A DNA stretch of 62,285 nt from Candidatus Iainarchaeum sp. GTDB lineage: Archaea; B1Sed10-29; WALL01. The notes beneath the pieces are model-generated. The model was not told the origin of the DNA. It did no database searches and was given only the letters and a program-made list of their open reading frames with translations. The stretch is taken from contig JAGMCR010000008.1 of the NCBI GenBank assembly GCA_023129115.1, forward strand, positions 1 to 62,285, written 5' to 3'. Made by a program: the position numbers and the translations under genes. Of the stretch, positions 39,235-48,074 are shown one piece after another. The number at the start of each line of letters is the position of its first letter. Within the stretch, counting starts at the first letter, position 1.

Positions 39235-39552
39235 TCACTTACCCCTCACTTTGTAGAGCGTGTAAACAATCAAGAGCCCGCCAACCGTTAGGATGAGCTT
39301 TGCATAAATCCACTGGGGCTGGACAAGCGGGAACAGCGAGCTCATTATCGCGACCTTGTTCGGGTCAGTCAACGTGTTCACGCCAAAGTAAAACTCCTGA
39401 AGCGTCAGGATTGCCGTCAACGCCGCGAGCGTCGTCACGACCACGCGCGTGTCGCCGGTCGCTGTCTTGCGCTTTCTCCAGAAGTACCACGCCAAATAAG
39501 CAAAAATCAGTACATCGAGGACGTAAATTGATTCAACAAACCACCAGTACAT
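39235..39552 (-). CDS. small membrane protein of the KaiC operon
   Basis: 105-aa protein with three TM segments (IYVLDVLIFAYLAWYFW, VVTTLAALTAILTLQEFYFG, IYAKLILTVGGLLIVYTLY). Not a close paralogue of its two neighbours but the same size class. Follows the dual KaiC gene by 10 nt. Confidence 0.65.
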   Translation of the reverse strand: MYWWFVESIYVLDVLIFAYLAWYFWRKRKTATGDTRVVVTTLAALTAILTLQEFYFGVNTLTDPNKVAIMSSLFPLVQPQWIYAKLILTVGGLLIVYTLYKVRGK

Positions 39553-39562
39553 TATTCATCGC

Positions 39563-41026
39563 CTACAACTTGAATGCCTCAACAAACTTTTCTTCCGCTG
39601 TCTTCGTCGTTCTCCCCGACATTATTCCCTCGAGTCCCATGAATTTGTCCTTCAGGACCATGCCCTTGTCAGTTATCTCAAACTCGCGTATTTTCGTGTC
39701 CTGCTTGCTGCCGCGGATTTTCAGCACGACCAGGGAGCGCTTGATTTCACTCGCCATTTCCACGTACTTAAGCAGTATGATGGCGTCCGAGAGTGTGGAC
39801 AGGTGGCCTTCTGAAATGCTGTCTGTCTTGAGCAAATCAGCCGCAGTGAATGTCACAAAGAGTGTGGTGCCACGGCGCTTGCACTCGTTGTTCAGCGCTC
39901 TCAACATACGCCTGGTTTCCTTATCCCCGAATACGTTGGCTATTGCCGAGAGCGAGTCTATGACGAGGCGTTCGGCTTTTGTCTCATCAATCAGTTGGAC
40001 TATTGCCTCGATGTGTTCCTGCACATCTGCTTCCTCCGGGGTTTTGCTGCGAATCTTTAGCTTGTTTTCTTTCCCATATTTTTTTAGGTCCCACCCAAAT
40101 GCAGATGCTTGCCGGTATATCTCATCTACTGGTTCTTCAAAAGACACGAACACCACGGGCTCGTTTTTGTCCAGTCCCCCCCGGGCGAAGTGCAGGGAAA
40201 AAACCGTTTTTCCTGTGCCCGAACTCCCCGAGACAAACACGCAAGACGCTTTGAACAATCCCCCCCCAACCACTGCGTCTAATCCCGCCACTCCCGTGCT
40301 AATCCTCTTGTCAAATGACTTGTAATCCAAGTGGGGGGTAATCGGGGGGATAATATCGATGCCCTTGGCATTTATCCTGAAGTAGATTGGCTCGCGCGGG
40401 ATGGCCCGCCCACGCATCTTTTTCAACTGGAGGAAGCGGTTTTTTCTGCCATTTTCCTGGACCTGTTCCAGGGTAATCACAGCATCGGCAATGAACTTCT
40501 GGTCAGAGAACGGCATGTATGTCCCTTCTCCGGGGGAAGACTCATCTGTAACCAGTGTTGTGCACCCCACAATTGCGAGTTGTGTACTGAGTTCGAATAA
40601 GAATGAGTAAGTATCCATCTCCAAGACCTTGCTTACCCCCCTTATCGAGTCTATTACAAGCCTCTGCACATTGTTGTCACGCACCAGCGTCGTGATATTG
40701 TCAATCAGTTTCCAGTCAGCGTTCTTAACGCCTGTTGAGCGGGCCTCTTTGGCCAGTTCGTTGAAGTCGAAGAATTCAATAAGCTTCTTTTTTATAATCG
40801 ATTTTTCATAAAAATCAAAGCCCGAGAAGTAATCCACGTTTTTGAACGTAGGGGCGCTTGTAGTGATGAGCAAGCCTTTTTCACCTTTCTTGGCCCCGTG
40901 CGCAAGAAACTGCGTACAAAAAATGGTCTTGCCCGTTCCTGGTGAGCCCTCAACTAAGACCACGTACCCCTCTGGAATCCCCCCCACTATCTCATCCAAT
41001 CTCGTGCCGGTTTCGCAAAGTTTCAT
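39563..41026 (-). CDS. dual-domain KaiC-like ATPase
   Basis: 487-aa protein with two RecA/KaiC domains. Domain 1: P-loop VEGSPGTGKTIF with Walker B RLVIDSI. Domain 2: P-loop VSGSSGTGKTVF with Walker B RLVIDSL and FEEP at the catalytic-Glu position. Both Walker A Lys are present. KaiC-like ATPases are proposed signalling hubs in archaea, often with small membrane or V4R partners. The start overlaps a 26-aa peptide gene by 4 nt; three small membrane proteins follow. Confidence 0.88.
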   Translation of the reverse strand: MKLCETGTRLDEIVGGIPEGYVVLVEGSPGTGKTIFCTQFLAHGAKKGEKGLLITTSAPTFKNVDYFSGFDFYEKSIIKKKLIEFFDFNELAKEARSTGVKNADWKLIDNITTLVRDNNVQRLVIDSIRGVSKVLEMDTYSFLFELSTQLAIVGCTTLVTDESSPGEGTYMPFSDQKFIADAVITLEQVQENGRKNRFLQLKKMRGRAIPREPIYFRINAKGIDIIPPITPHLDYKSFDKRISTGVAGLDAVVGGGLFKASCVFVSGSSGTGKTVFSLHFARGGLDKNEPVVFVSFEEPVDEIYRQASAFGWDLKKYGKENKLKIRSKTPEEADVQEHIEAIVQLIDETKAERLVIDSLSAIANVFGDKETRRMLRALNNECKRRGTTLFVTFTAADLLKTDSISEGHLSTLSDAIILLKYVEMASEIKRSLVVLKIRGSKQDTKIREFEITDKGMVLKDKFMGLEGIMSGRTTKTAEEKFVEAFKL

Positions 41027-41103
41027 TTGAATACCCCCGCCTCCAAAGCTCTCTGGGCAATAAGCACATTCAAGGCCAGTACGGCAAGCCAGATTATATC
41101 CAT
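41023..41103 (-). CDS. 26-aa hydrophobic peptide coupled to the KaiC gene
   Basis: ATG at 41103, stop at 41023-41025 overlapping the KaiC ATG (ATGA). The 26-residue product begins MDIIWLAVLALNVLIAQRAL and forms a single TM helix. It starts 4 nt after the stop of the upstream KaiC-like gene, fills the gap exactly and has coupling on its 3' side, the main argument that it is real. Confidence 0.5.
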   Translation of the reverse strand: MDIIWLAVLALNVLIAQRALEAGVFK

Positions 41104-41107
41104 TGTA

Positions 41108-41779
41108 TCACTTTAGAAATTCCTCGACTTTTATCTCGAACGCTTGTTTTGTTATAACAAACGGAATCCACACCAATGGATGTTCCGTCCCAATCATGCG
41201 TGTAATCCGCATCAGGCGTTTCTCTCCATCTACACGCATTTCAATAGTCCCATCTGTTATGTAGTTCAGGGCATTCTCTATTGCAGGTGCATGAATGCCC
41301 GACTCCAGGCAAACAACCATCAAAAGCTTCTTTTCTTTTACGACGCCCACAAGCAACTGCAAAAGTTTGTAAACCGAAGTTGGCTCATTTTTCATTAGCA
41401 AATCACTTACGCTGTCGATAATCACGAGTTTGTTATGCTCTATCTTTTTCTCGAGCCTGATTTTGAAGTCATTCAAATCGCTCAAAGAGTGAACCGCGTC
41501 CGAGCTGGGCTTGCCCTTTCTCCAAGAATAACCATTGAGCACCGCGACATCCGTAATGCCCTTTTTTTCTAACATCTCATGCAGTTGCTTGGGCTCCATA
41601 TTCGTAAGCACAATCAGGGAGCCAAGGCCCTTCTTAAAGAGTTGGTTCACCAGTTCCCGGCAATAGGTGGACTTGCCCGAGCCCGGGGGCCCGGAGACAA
41701 GTATGGAGGAACCAAGCACGAACCCGCCGCCCACCAGCCCATCCATGCCCGGGATGCCTGTTTTGATGCGTTCGTCCAT
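41108..41779 (-). CDS. single-domain KaiC-like ATPase
   Basis: 223-aa RecA/KaiC-family protein. Walker A VSGPPGSGKSTY (about residues 28-39), Walker B LVIIDSVSDLL. No second ATPase domain. First gene of a six-gene operon (41779 down to 38611) with a 26-aa peptide, a dual KaiC and three small membrane proteins, all with overlaps or gaps of at most 10 nt. Probably a regulatory ATPase working on the second KaiC. Confidence 0.85.
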   Translation of the reverse strand: MDERIKTGIPGMDGLVGGGFVLGSSILVSGPPGSGKSTYCRELVNQLFKKGLGSLIVLTNMEPKQLHEMLEKKGITDVAVLNGYSWRKGKPSSDAVHSLSDLNDFKIRLEKKIEHNKLVIIDSVSDLLMKNEPTSVYKLLQLLVGVVKEKKLLMVVCLESGIHAPAIENALNYITDGTIEMRVDGEKRLMRITRMIGTEHPLVWIPFVITKQAFEIKVEEFLK

Positions 41780-41914
41780 ATGCCTTATAACCCCCTTGTT
41801 TCTTTTAAAACTACCGCCAATTTATAAACAAATATGCATAAATGTTTATATATTCGGTATAAAGCGTTATGTGGATAGGCTATTTATTTAAACAAGCGGG
41901 GTCATGTATTAACC

Positions 41915-43033
41915 ATCTTATCGAGAAATATAACAATTGAGGACACGACGCTGAGGGATGGGGAGCAGATGCCAGGGGTCTATTTCAGCCCAGAGCAGAA
42001 AATCCACTTGGCCCAGGAAATATCTGATTTCGGCGTTGACATTATCGATATTATGCCAGCCGTATCCAAGTCCGAAGCAGAGGTCACGAAAAAAATCTCG
42101 AACATGGGGCTGACCGCTGATATAGGCGCTACCGCAAGACTCAAAAAAGAGGACATCGAGCTGGCTGCTGACTGCGGTGCTCAGAGGGTAACCTTGTTCA
42201 CCCCCCTTTCTGACATTCACTTAAAGTATAAGCTCAAAATTGACAGACAAACAAACCTCCAGCGGGCACTTGAGTATATCGACTTTGCAAGAGAGCATGG
42301 CCTTACTGTAGATTTTGTTGGCGAAGACGCCACCAGGGCAGACTTGGATTATGTTGTAGAATTCATCAATTCTTTGAGGGGGAAAATAGGTTACTTCATT
42401 GCCTGTGACACATTGGGTTGTTTAACTCCCTTTCAAACATATGATTTTTTCAGGGAGCTTTCTAGTCGTTGCAACGCCAAAATTGGAAGCCATTGCCACA
42501 ACGATTTTGGCATGGCCACGGCCAACACTCTTGCCGGGATAAAGGCGGGGGTAGGTCTATTCTCTGGAACTTTTTGTGGTTTGGGTGAAAGGGCTGGGAA
42601 TGCCCCCATAGAAGAAGTGTGTGTTGCCCTAGACACATTTGAGGATGCGAATCTCAAAGTCAAATTCAACGACCTCACCAAGCTTTGCAAGCTTGTCGAG
42701 AGATATTCCAATCTAAAGATACACCCACATAAGCCATGGGTTGGGGAAAATGCATTTGCACATGAGGCTGGGGTGCATGTACACGGGGTAATAGCGAATC
42801 CAAAAACCTATGAGAATCTTGAGCCCGAACTTGTCGGCCAGAAAAGAAGGTTTGTGTTTGGTAAGCATTCTGGGAAGGGGGCGCTCAGGTATGCGCTGCA
42901 GCCACATGACATAAAACCAGATGAGGGCCAGCTTGCTGTTCTGCTCGATAGAATCAAAGAACTGTCAATTGAAAGAAAAAGGGCATTGACTGAAGAAGAA
43001 GTTTTGTCTCTCGCACGGGGCGAGCTTGGATGA
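41915..43033 (+). CDS. HMGL/LeuA-family (homocitrate or isopropylmalate synthase-like) enzyme
   Basis: TIM-barrel acyl-CoA/2-oxo-acid condensing enzyme. The first in-frame ATG (41969) lies inside the protein: the essential EDTTLRDGEQMPG is encoded upstream of it, so the gene must start earlier. No in-frame ATG, GTG or TTG exists there. ATC at 41915 is about 27 nt from the TATA element (TATTTAAAC, 41885-41893) and is my best start, either a near-cognate codon or a sequence error. Other motifs: SHCHNDFGMATANTLAG (metal His), FCGLGERAGNAP and GKHSGKGAL. About 372 aa. Which acids it condenses is open. Operon with UbiA and UppS genes by 4-nt overlaps. Confidence 0.8.
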   Translation: MLSRNITIEDTTLRDGEQMPGVYFSPEQKIHLAQEISDFGVDIIDIMPAVSKSEAEVTKKISNMGLTADIGATARLKKEDIELAADCGAQRVTLFTPLSDIHLKYKLKIDRQTNLQRALEYIDFAREHGLTVDFVGEDATRADLDYVVEFINSLRGKIGYFIACDTLGCLTPFQTYDFFRELSSRCNAKIGSHCHNDFGMATANTLAGIKAGVGLFSGTFCGLGERAGNAPIEEVCVALDTFEDANLKVKFNDLTKLCKLVERYSNLKIHPHKPWVGENAFAHEAGVHVHGVIANPKTYENLEPELVGQKRRFVFGKHSGKGALRYALQPHDIKPDEGQLAVLLDRIKELSIERKRALTEEEVLSLARGELG

Positions 43034-43806
43034 CCAAAGACCTTTTGGAATTCATCCGATTCAAAATTTGCGTGTTCCTGGTATTTTTTGCCGGGACCGG
43101 ATTCCTTTTGTTTAATCCACTTGGGCCAAAGCTTTCTTTTGTTGTACTGGCCGCATTTTTTGGCACTGCAGCCGCATATTCGTATAATAATACACAAGAC
43201 GTGAAAGAGGACAGCATAAACCGGGGCCATATCAATAGACACTGCACTGAAGGCAGTGGCAAATGGCTCCCCGCACTGTTGTTTGGTGTGGGGCTTGTCC
43301 CCACTTTTTTTCTGGCGTTCGAATCAACTATTTTTTATATCTTAAGCGTACTTTCGGGTGTAGTGTACTCATTCCTTAAGCTGAAGAAATACACCACCCT
43401 CAAAAATGTTTATTCTGCAGTTGGGATAACCTTCATTTTCCTGATGGGGGCTTCGGGAAATGCTTTTCCAGTGCAAAGTATACAATACGCCTTACTCTTC
43501 TGTGGTGTAATACTCATTGGCAGCATAATATCGGACTTAAGGGACGTTTTGGGGGATGAAAAAGCAGGATTTAATACTCTCCCTGTTCGATGTGGCGTCG
43601 AGCAAACAAAGGGAGTTATTTATTCGCTAGTGCTATTATTGCTTGTACTGCTTTTCGTTCTCCACTCAACTGTCAAGATTTTGTATATCTTCTTGCCGCT
43701 TAGCGCAGCGCTTGTTGCAAAAGAGAGGTATCACAAAGCGCACACAATGACAGGATATTCTTTTGTGGCTATATTCCTAATTGCGTTGCTGGGGGGGCCA
43801 GTATGA
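43030..43806 (+). CDS. UbiA-family prenyltransferase
   Basis: 258-aa polytopic membrane protein (about eight TM). First Mg-prenyl motif is altered to NNTQDVKEDSINRGH (family: NDxxDxxxD), second DLRDVLGDEKAG is intact. UbiA enzymes attach prenyl chains to aromatic or sugar-like acceptors or to archaeal glycerol phospholipids. The first Asp to Asn change may alter substrate or activity. Coupled by 4-nt overlaps to its neighbours on both sides. Confidence 0.82.
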   Translation: MTKDLLEFIRFKICVFLVFFAGTGFLLFNPLGPKLSFVVLAAFFGTAAAYSYNNTQDVKEDSINRGHINRHCTEGSGKWLPALLFGVGLVPTFFLAFESTIFYILSVLSGVVYSFLKLKKYTTLKNVYSAVGITFIFLMGASGNAFPVQSIQYALLFCGVILIGSIISDLRDVLGDEKAGFNTLPVRCGVEQTKGVIYSLVLLLLVLLFVLHSTVKILYIFLPLSAALVAKERYHKAHTMTGYSFVAIFLIALLGGPV

Positions 43807-44468
43807 AGCCGAGACATATACTGGTAATACCAGATGGGAATCGTAGGTTTGCCAAAAAGAATAAGCTTTGTCTCGAAGAAGCTTACACAGTAGCAGCGGA
43901 AAAGATAAGCGATGTAATCAATTGGTTTGCTGAAGAAGACGGGGTAAAAGAATTAACTGTGTACGGGCTATCATACGATAATATCCAAAAAAGGGGGGAA
44001 GAGGAGTTAGACCCAATCCTGAAAGCGTGGGCAAACGAATTTATAAAATGGTGTGGCTACAAGCCCATTTCCGAAAACGATGTGAATGTCAAGATAAAGA
44101 CGAGCAATTTTGAATTCCCGGCCTACTTCTGTTCGGCAAAAGAATCGGTTGAGAATAAGACCAAGAAAAACAGTAAAAAACAGGTGAACATCTTGATTGG
44201 GTATAGCGGAACACGCGATATCCAAAAAGCAATAAACAATGTTGGGGAAGGAGAAAATCCTGATATAATGAGTTACATGCAAGTTGATAATGCTATTGAC
44301 GCAATGATAAGAACCGGAAGTGCCTACAGGCTATCGGATTGCCCATTACACCAACTGTGTTACGCAGAACTATTTTTCTTGGACAAGCTTTTCCCAGAAT
44401 TAGGGCAAGATGATTTCAAGAAAATCATGGAAGAATACGGAAAGCGTGCTAAGAGATTTGGAAGATAA
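43803..44468 (+). CDS. uppS: cis-prenyltransferase (undecaprenyl diphosphate synthase family)
   Basis: 221-aa enzyme that extends allylic diphosphates with IPP to make polyprenyl carriers. Catalytic Asp in VIPDGNRRFAKKN, LTVYGLSYDNIQKR (E/N motif region) and the C-terminal IRTGSAYRLSDCPLHQLCYA, which binds IPP. Third gene of a coupled operon. Convergent overlap of 20 nt with the next gene. Confidence 0.88.
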   Translation: MKPRHILVIPDGNRRFAKKNKLCLEEAYTVAAEKISDVINWFAEEDGVKELTVYGLSYDNIQKRGEEELDPILKAWANEFIKWCGYKPISENDVNVKIKTSNFEFPAYFCSAKESVENKTKKNSKKQVNILIGYSGTRDIQKAINNVGEGENPDIMSYMQVDNAIDAMIRTGSAYRLSDCPLHQLCYAELFFLDKLFPELGQDDFKKIMEEYGKRAKRFGR

Positions 44469-45456
44469 GGGCCAGGGCCTCGCCTTTTTTTGTTGAGCTC
44501 ACAAACTGGAATTTTTTGTTTATTAGGCGTATGTAGCCCAGGATTACGCTAGACAAAAACGCCCAGTTCTCGTTCTCAAGTTGCAGGCCATAAGGTGGCT
44601 TGTATATTGAAAGAATAACCTTATTTGTTTCCATTTGTATCGTAACCCTCCCCCATCCCATCACCTGGAGCAAGGTTTTTAGCAGATTAAGTTTTTCGCT
44701 GGCAGAAGCCGTTTTTTCAATTATTTCGCTGAAGAACCCCTGGCTTATGTCTGGGACCTCGTCAAGCAGCAGATTATTGTTTGATAGGAGATGAAAAATC
44801 GTATTTTCTATGATGCATATCCTTTTCCCCCTGAAGTAAATCCTACTGTCCCTTACTCTAAAAATCCCTTTCTTAATGGCGTCATTTAGTGTAAACCCAT
44901 CTATTGGCGAAAGTTTATTTAGCTTATTATATTTTTCTTTGTCTTTTGCATTGAAAATTGGTTTCCCTTTGGTTAACCGAATGGTGTAAATGATTTTTTT
45001 GTTCTTCCCCACTACTTTGACAATCTCGGCATTTGAATTGAAAACAACTTTGGTTGTGCCCACAAAAAAGCCGGTCATCGCAGCGTTTGGGCCTATCAAC
45101 TCACTTAAAAACTCATTTTCAGTAATAAGCTTTATCTCAGTTCCGGAAATGCGGGTGTGTACATCTGTAAGAAGCCCCAAATTTTTCCATACCTCTCCAG
45201 ACATCAAAAATATGAGTCTCGGGGGGGAGGATTTTATTGGGGCGGGAATAAGTATGTGCGACGTTAGCCTGCCCCACTCGTCGCATATCTCTCTTAATTT
45301 ATCGCCTTTGCCTCTTCTCTCACAAGCTTGGGCGTATCTGGCGATTAGTTCCTCAAAGAAAAGAGTGTTTCTCCTCTTTTTTACTTTGAATTTATTTATT
45401 ACGCTGCCAACTGTGGTCTCCAGTATACCTCTGTGCAGCGAGTGAGAGAGCTTCAT
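44449..45456 (-). CDS. V4R-like sensory protein of a KaiC operon (tentative)
   Basis: 335-aa AT-rich gene product. The C-terminal 120 residues (TASASEKLNLLKTLLQVMGWG, VILSIYKPPYGLQLENENWAF, SSVILGYIRLI, KKGEALALIFQIS) follow the secondary-structure order of V4R small-molecule-binding domains but lack their Cys. The N-terminal part (RRNTLFFEELIARYAQACERRGKG) is helical. Downstream of a KaiC-like ATPase and an AbrB-like gene, as known for V4R-KaiC partners. Family call is weak. Confidence 0.5.
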   Translation of the reverse strand: MKLSHSLHRGILETTVGSVINKFKVKKRRNTLFFEELIARYAQACERRGKGDKLREICDEWGRLTSHILIPAPIKSSPPRLIFLMSGEVWKNLGLLTDVHTRISGTEIKLITENEFLSELIGPNAAMTGFFVGTTKVVFNSNAEIVKVVGKNKKIIYTIRLTKGKPIFNAKDKEKYNKLNKLSPIDGFTLNDAIKKGIFRVRDSRIYFRGKRICIIENTIFHLLSNNNLLLDEVPDISQGFFSEIIEKTASASEKLNLLKTLLQVMGWGRVTIQMETNKVILSIYKPPYGLQLENENWAFLSSVILGYIRLINKKFQFVSSTKKGEALALIFQIS

Positions 45457-45476
45457 CTGGATACCTCAAGTGAGGC

Positions 45477-46151
45477 CTAAATCACTTTTGTCTTGCCAAA
45501 TTTAATGCCCTTGCTCGTTATGTCTAATCTGTGATGGACTCTTGGGTCAAACCCGGTGTACCTCATTTTATAGATTGAGAGTGCGCGCATTGGCTTCTCC
45601 TCCACACCCATAAAGCTCAGGTACACGACCCCATCGCATTCATAGGCTTCGCCGTTTTTCGTGTCGAGTGCGTGGTCCAGGGTCTCGCAAATTAGGAGGG
45701 AGGCGGACGCTTTTGACTGCAAATGCTTTATGAGTTCAGACAAGTTTGCCCTGTACTCCCGTTTACTCTCGGCAAAGATAAGCAGCTTGTTCACGTTGTC
45801 GATTACTATGCGGTCCACGTCTGGATAAGAGGCAAAAATCTTTGTGAAAAACTCTAGGTCGACCATGTCTTTTATTTGCACTTCCTCAATCACCAATGTT
45901 TTTCCAAGATATTTCCTGGTCTTACTCAAGGATTTTATGGAATCGCATGCCCTCAGCAAATTATCTTTTCCTTCGTTCAATGTTATGTAAACGCACTTTT
46001 CACCTTTTGAGGCGCCATCAACCAAAAAATTTAAGCCAACGAGGGTTTTGCCAGTGCCAGCATCTCCGGACAGAAGCACACAGGTCTTTTCCGGAAATCC
46101 ACTCCCCAAGAGACGGTCTAATCCGGTTAGGCCAGTAGTTATCCTTTTCAT
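45477..46151 (-). CDS. KaiC-like ATPase
   Basis: 224-aa single-domain RecA/KaiC protein. Walker A LSGDAGTGKTLV, acidic switch ITLNEGKD, Walker B RIVIDNVNKLL. Third KaiC-like gene in 7 kb. Lies between the AbrB-like gene (5-nt gap) and the V4R-like gene (20-nt gap) in one operon. Confidence 0.85.
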   Translation of the reverse strand: MKRITTGLTGLDRLLGSGFPEKTCVLLSGDAGTGKTLVGLNFLVDGASKGEKCVYITLNEGKDNLLRACDSIKSLSKTRKYLGKTLVIEEVQIKDMVDLEFFTKIFASYPDVDRIVIDNVNKLLIFAESKREYRANLSELIKHLQSKASASLLICETLDHALDTKNGEAYECDGVVYLSFMGVEEKPMRALSIYKMRYTGFDPRVHHRLDITSKGIKFGKTKVI

Positions 46152-46156
46152 CTAAA

Positions 46157-46489
46157 TCACTCCTTGAATTTAGGTTTGCCAATACTTGACTCACCTAAGC
46201 GGACCACCAAGAACTTTTCCTTGTTTAGTTCAAAAACTCCCGCAATTGCTTTATGTGGCAGTTCCTCTTCCTCAATCCCGTACTGCTTAAGCAGCTTTTT
46301 TGGCAGCATTATACGGTAACTGTTTCCCAGCTTCCCAATTGTCAAAGAATTGTTTAACGTCTTTTCTCCAATAGGCAAACAAAGGAGATGGTGGTTCTCG
46401 GGCTTCAGGATGTCGTACTCCTCATTTGAGATCTTGAGTGTAACCAAGGCCCGGCGACCCGTTAGGTCAAAAGACTGGACAACTGCCAT
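46157..46489 (-). CDS. AbrB/SpoVT-like domain protein
   Basis: 110-aa protein. LTIGKLGNSYRIMLPKKLLKQYGIEE matches the swapped-hairpin AbrB-type DNA-binding fold in its middle. First gene of the AbrB-KaiC-V4R operon, so it may be the transcriptional output or autoregulator of that signalling unit. Confidence 0.65.
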   Translation of the reverse strand: MAVVQSFDLTGRRALVTLKISNEEYDILKPENHHLLCLPIGEKTLNNSLTIGKLGNSYRIMLPKKLLKQYGIEEEELPHKAIAGVFELNKEKFLVVRLGESSIGKPKFKE

Positions 46490-46544
46490 ACGCTAGTTGA
46501 GGGGTTATACACATTTAAACCTTTTGGAATTACGTTTAAACAGA

Positions 46545-47699
46545 TTATAACCCCCCAAAAAAGGGCTCCATCCGCTCAATTGCCCCATGCAACTTTTCCC
46601 TAGGAACAGAATACGCAAACCGCATGTACCCCCCGCCGTTCTCGCCAAACGCTGTCCCGGGGACCCCAACAACTCTTGCGTCTGTCAGCAGCCCATCACT
46701 CAAATCAAATGCGCTTAGGCCCGTCTCTGTTATGTTGGCAAAGCAGTAAAACGCCCCCTGCGGCTCGATGCAGGAGACGCCCTTAAGGGAATTCAGGCCC
46801 TTTGTTAGGATGTCTCTCCGCTGTCCATATTCTTTTCTCATCTCTTCAACACAGTCCTGTGGCCCGGTCAGTGCTGCAACGCCCGCCTTCTGCGTCGCTG
46901 TGTTGACGCATACCACAGAAAACTGGTGGGCCTTGAACACGTTGGATATCACTTCCTTTGGCCCGATTGCATACCCGAGCCTCATTCCGGTCATGGAATA
47001 CGTCTTGGAAAAGCTGTTTACTGTAACCACTTTGTCTTCCACGCCGAGCGAGGCAAAGTTTGTGTGCTTTTTCCCGTAAACCAGCTTCTCGTATACTTCA
47101 TCAGAGATTACAACAATGTCCCTGTCGTTCACAATATCTGCGATTGCCTGTTGCCCTCTTTTGCCCATTGTTGTCCCCGTCGGATTTGAAGGAAGGTTCA
47201 AGACCAAGACTTTTGTCCTGTTAGTGATGAGCTCATTAAGCCTGTCGGCCATTACATTGAAGTTCTCTTTTTCTTTGAGTTCCAGCATTACGGGCTTTCC
47301 CCCGGCTATTCTCACTATTGGCCCATAAAGCAGGAATCCGGGGTCAGGAATGATTACTTCGTCACCCGCGTTAACGATGGAAGTAATTGATGCGAAAATT
47401 GCTTCACTTGCACCACTCGTCACAATGACCTGTGTCTTTGCGTCATAGTCCACGCCGTATTCATTCCCGTACTTCTCGCTGATTGCTTGCCTTAGCTCTG
47501 GTATCCCCATTGTTGGAGCATACTTTGTGAAGCCTTTGTCAAGCGCATCCTTGTATGCCTCTATCACGTGCCCTGGCGTGGGGAAGTCCGGTTCGCCAAG
47601 CCCAAGGCTTATCAAGCCCTCAATTCCTTGGCTCAGCTCAAAAAGCCGCCTGATGCCAGAAGGCGGTATACTGGATATCCTAGTTGATGCAGGGGCCAT
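46545..47699 (-). CDS. class I/II pyridoxal-phosphate aminotransferase
   Basis: 384-aa fold-type I aminotransferase close to aspartate/aromatic aminotransferases. GLGEPDFPTP (substrate entry), PSNPTGTTMG, ISDEVYEKLVY (PLP Asp/Tyr) and NSFSKTYSMTGMRLGY (Schiff-base Lys and Arg). ATG 47699 lies about 30 nt from a TATA-like AATTAAAAG. Specificity not determinable. Confidence 0.9.
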   Translation of the reverse strand: MAPASTRISSIPPSGIRRLFELSQGIEGLISLGLGEPDFPTPGHVIEAYKDALDKGFTKYAPTMGIPELRQAISEKYGNEYGVDYDAKTQVIVTSGASEAIFASITSIVNAGDEVIIPDPGFLLYGPIVRIAGGKPVMLELKEKENFNVMADRLNELITNRTKVLVLNLPSNPTGTTMGKRGQQAIADIVNDRDIVVISDEVYEKLVYGKKHTNFASLGVEDKVVTVNSFSKTYSMTGMRLGYAIGPKEVISNVFKAHQFSVVCVNTATQKAGVAALTGPQDCVEEMRKEYGQRRDILTKGLNSLKGVSCIEPQGAFYCFANITETGLSAFDLSDGLLTDARVVGVPGTAFGENGGGYMRFAYSVPREKLHGAIERMEPFFGGL

Positions 47700-47767
47700 T
47701 GCAGCAATAGGACTCTTTTGTTTCTTTTAATTGTTTGCTAAAAATGTTTAAACATTTTCGTATTCCT

Positions 47768-48070
47768 TCACCAGCACGCGGCGGGTTTCCTTGGCGCTTT
47801 TTTCTTTTTGTATTTCCGGTTAAGGAACTTGTAGTCGGCCGGCTGTGCATTGGCGTACGCCAGGTGCGGGCAGTTTTTTTCCAGGCAAATGTAGTTAGGA
47901 ATGCCTTTACAATAACTGGGCTTTCGGGGGGTCCGGTAGTTAGGGTCATAGCTCGTGTTCTTGACTTTTGTGAACGAGCCGTCGTCCTCCATCAGGTATA
48001 CGTATTTGCCTTTTTTAGTGCTCCACTTGCGGGCACAGTACGCTTCAATAATAACATGTGTCCAACACAT
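47768..48070 (-). CDS. small Cys-containing basic protein downstream of toxin module 1
   Basis: 100-aa protein starting MCWTHVIIEAYCARKWST, with Cys at several positions (CKG, CLEKNCPH) and a very basic C-terminus (RKYKKKKAPRKPAACW). Possible zinc binding. ATG 48070 lies 4 nt after the RelE-like stop, so it is a third gene in that operon. No equivalent follows the second module. Confidence 0.5.
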   Translation of the reverse strand: MCWTHVIIEAYCARKWSTKKGKYVYLMEDDGSFTKVKNTSYDPNYRTPRKPSYCKGIPNYICLEKNCPHLAYANAQPADYKFLNRKYKKKKAPRKPAACW

Positions 48071-48074
48071 ACAT

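Noticed and set aside
41904..41912. ATG at 41904 as start of the LeuA-like gene
   Set aside because: It is out of frame and followed immediately by a stop (ATG TAT TAA).
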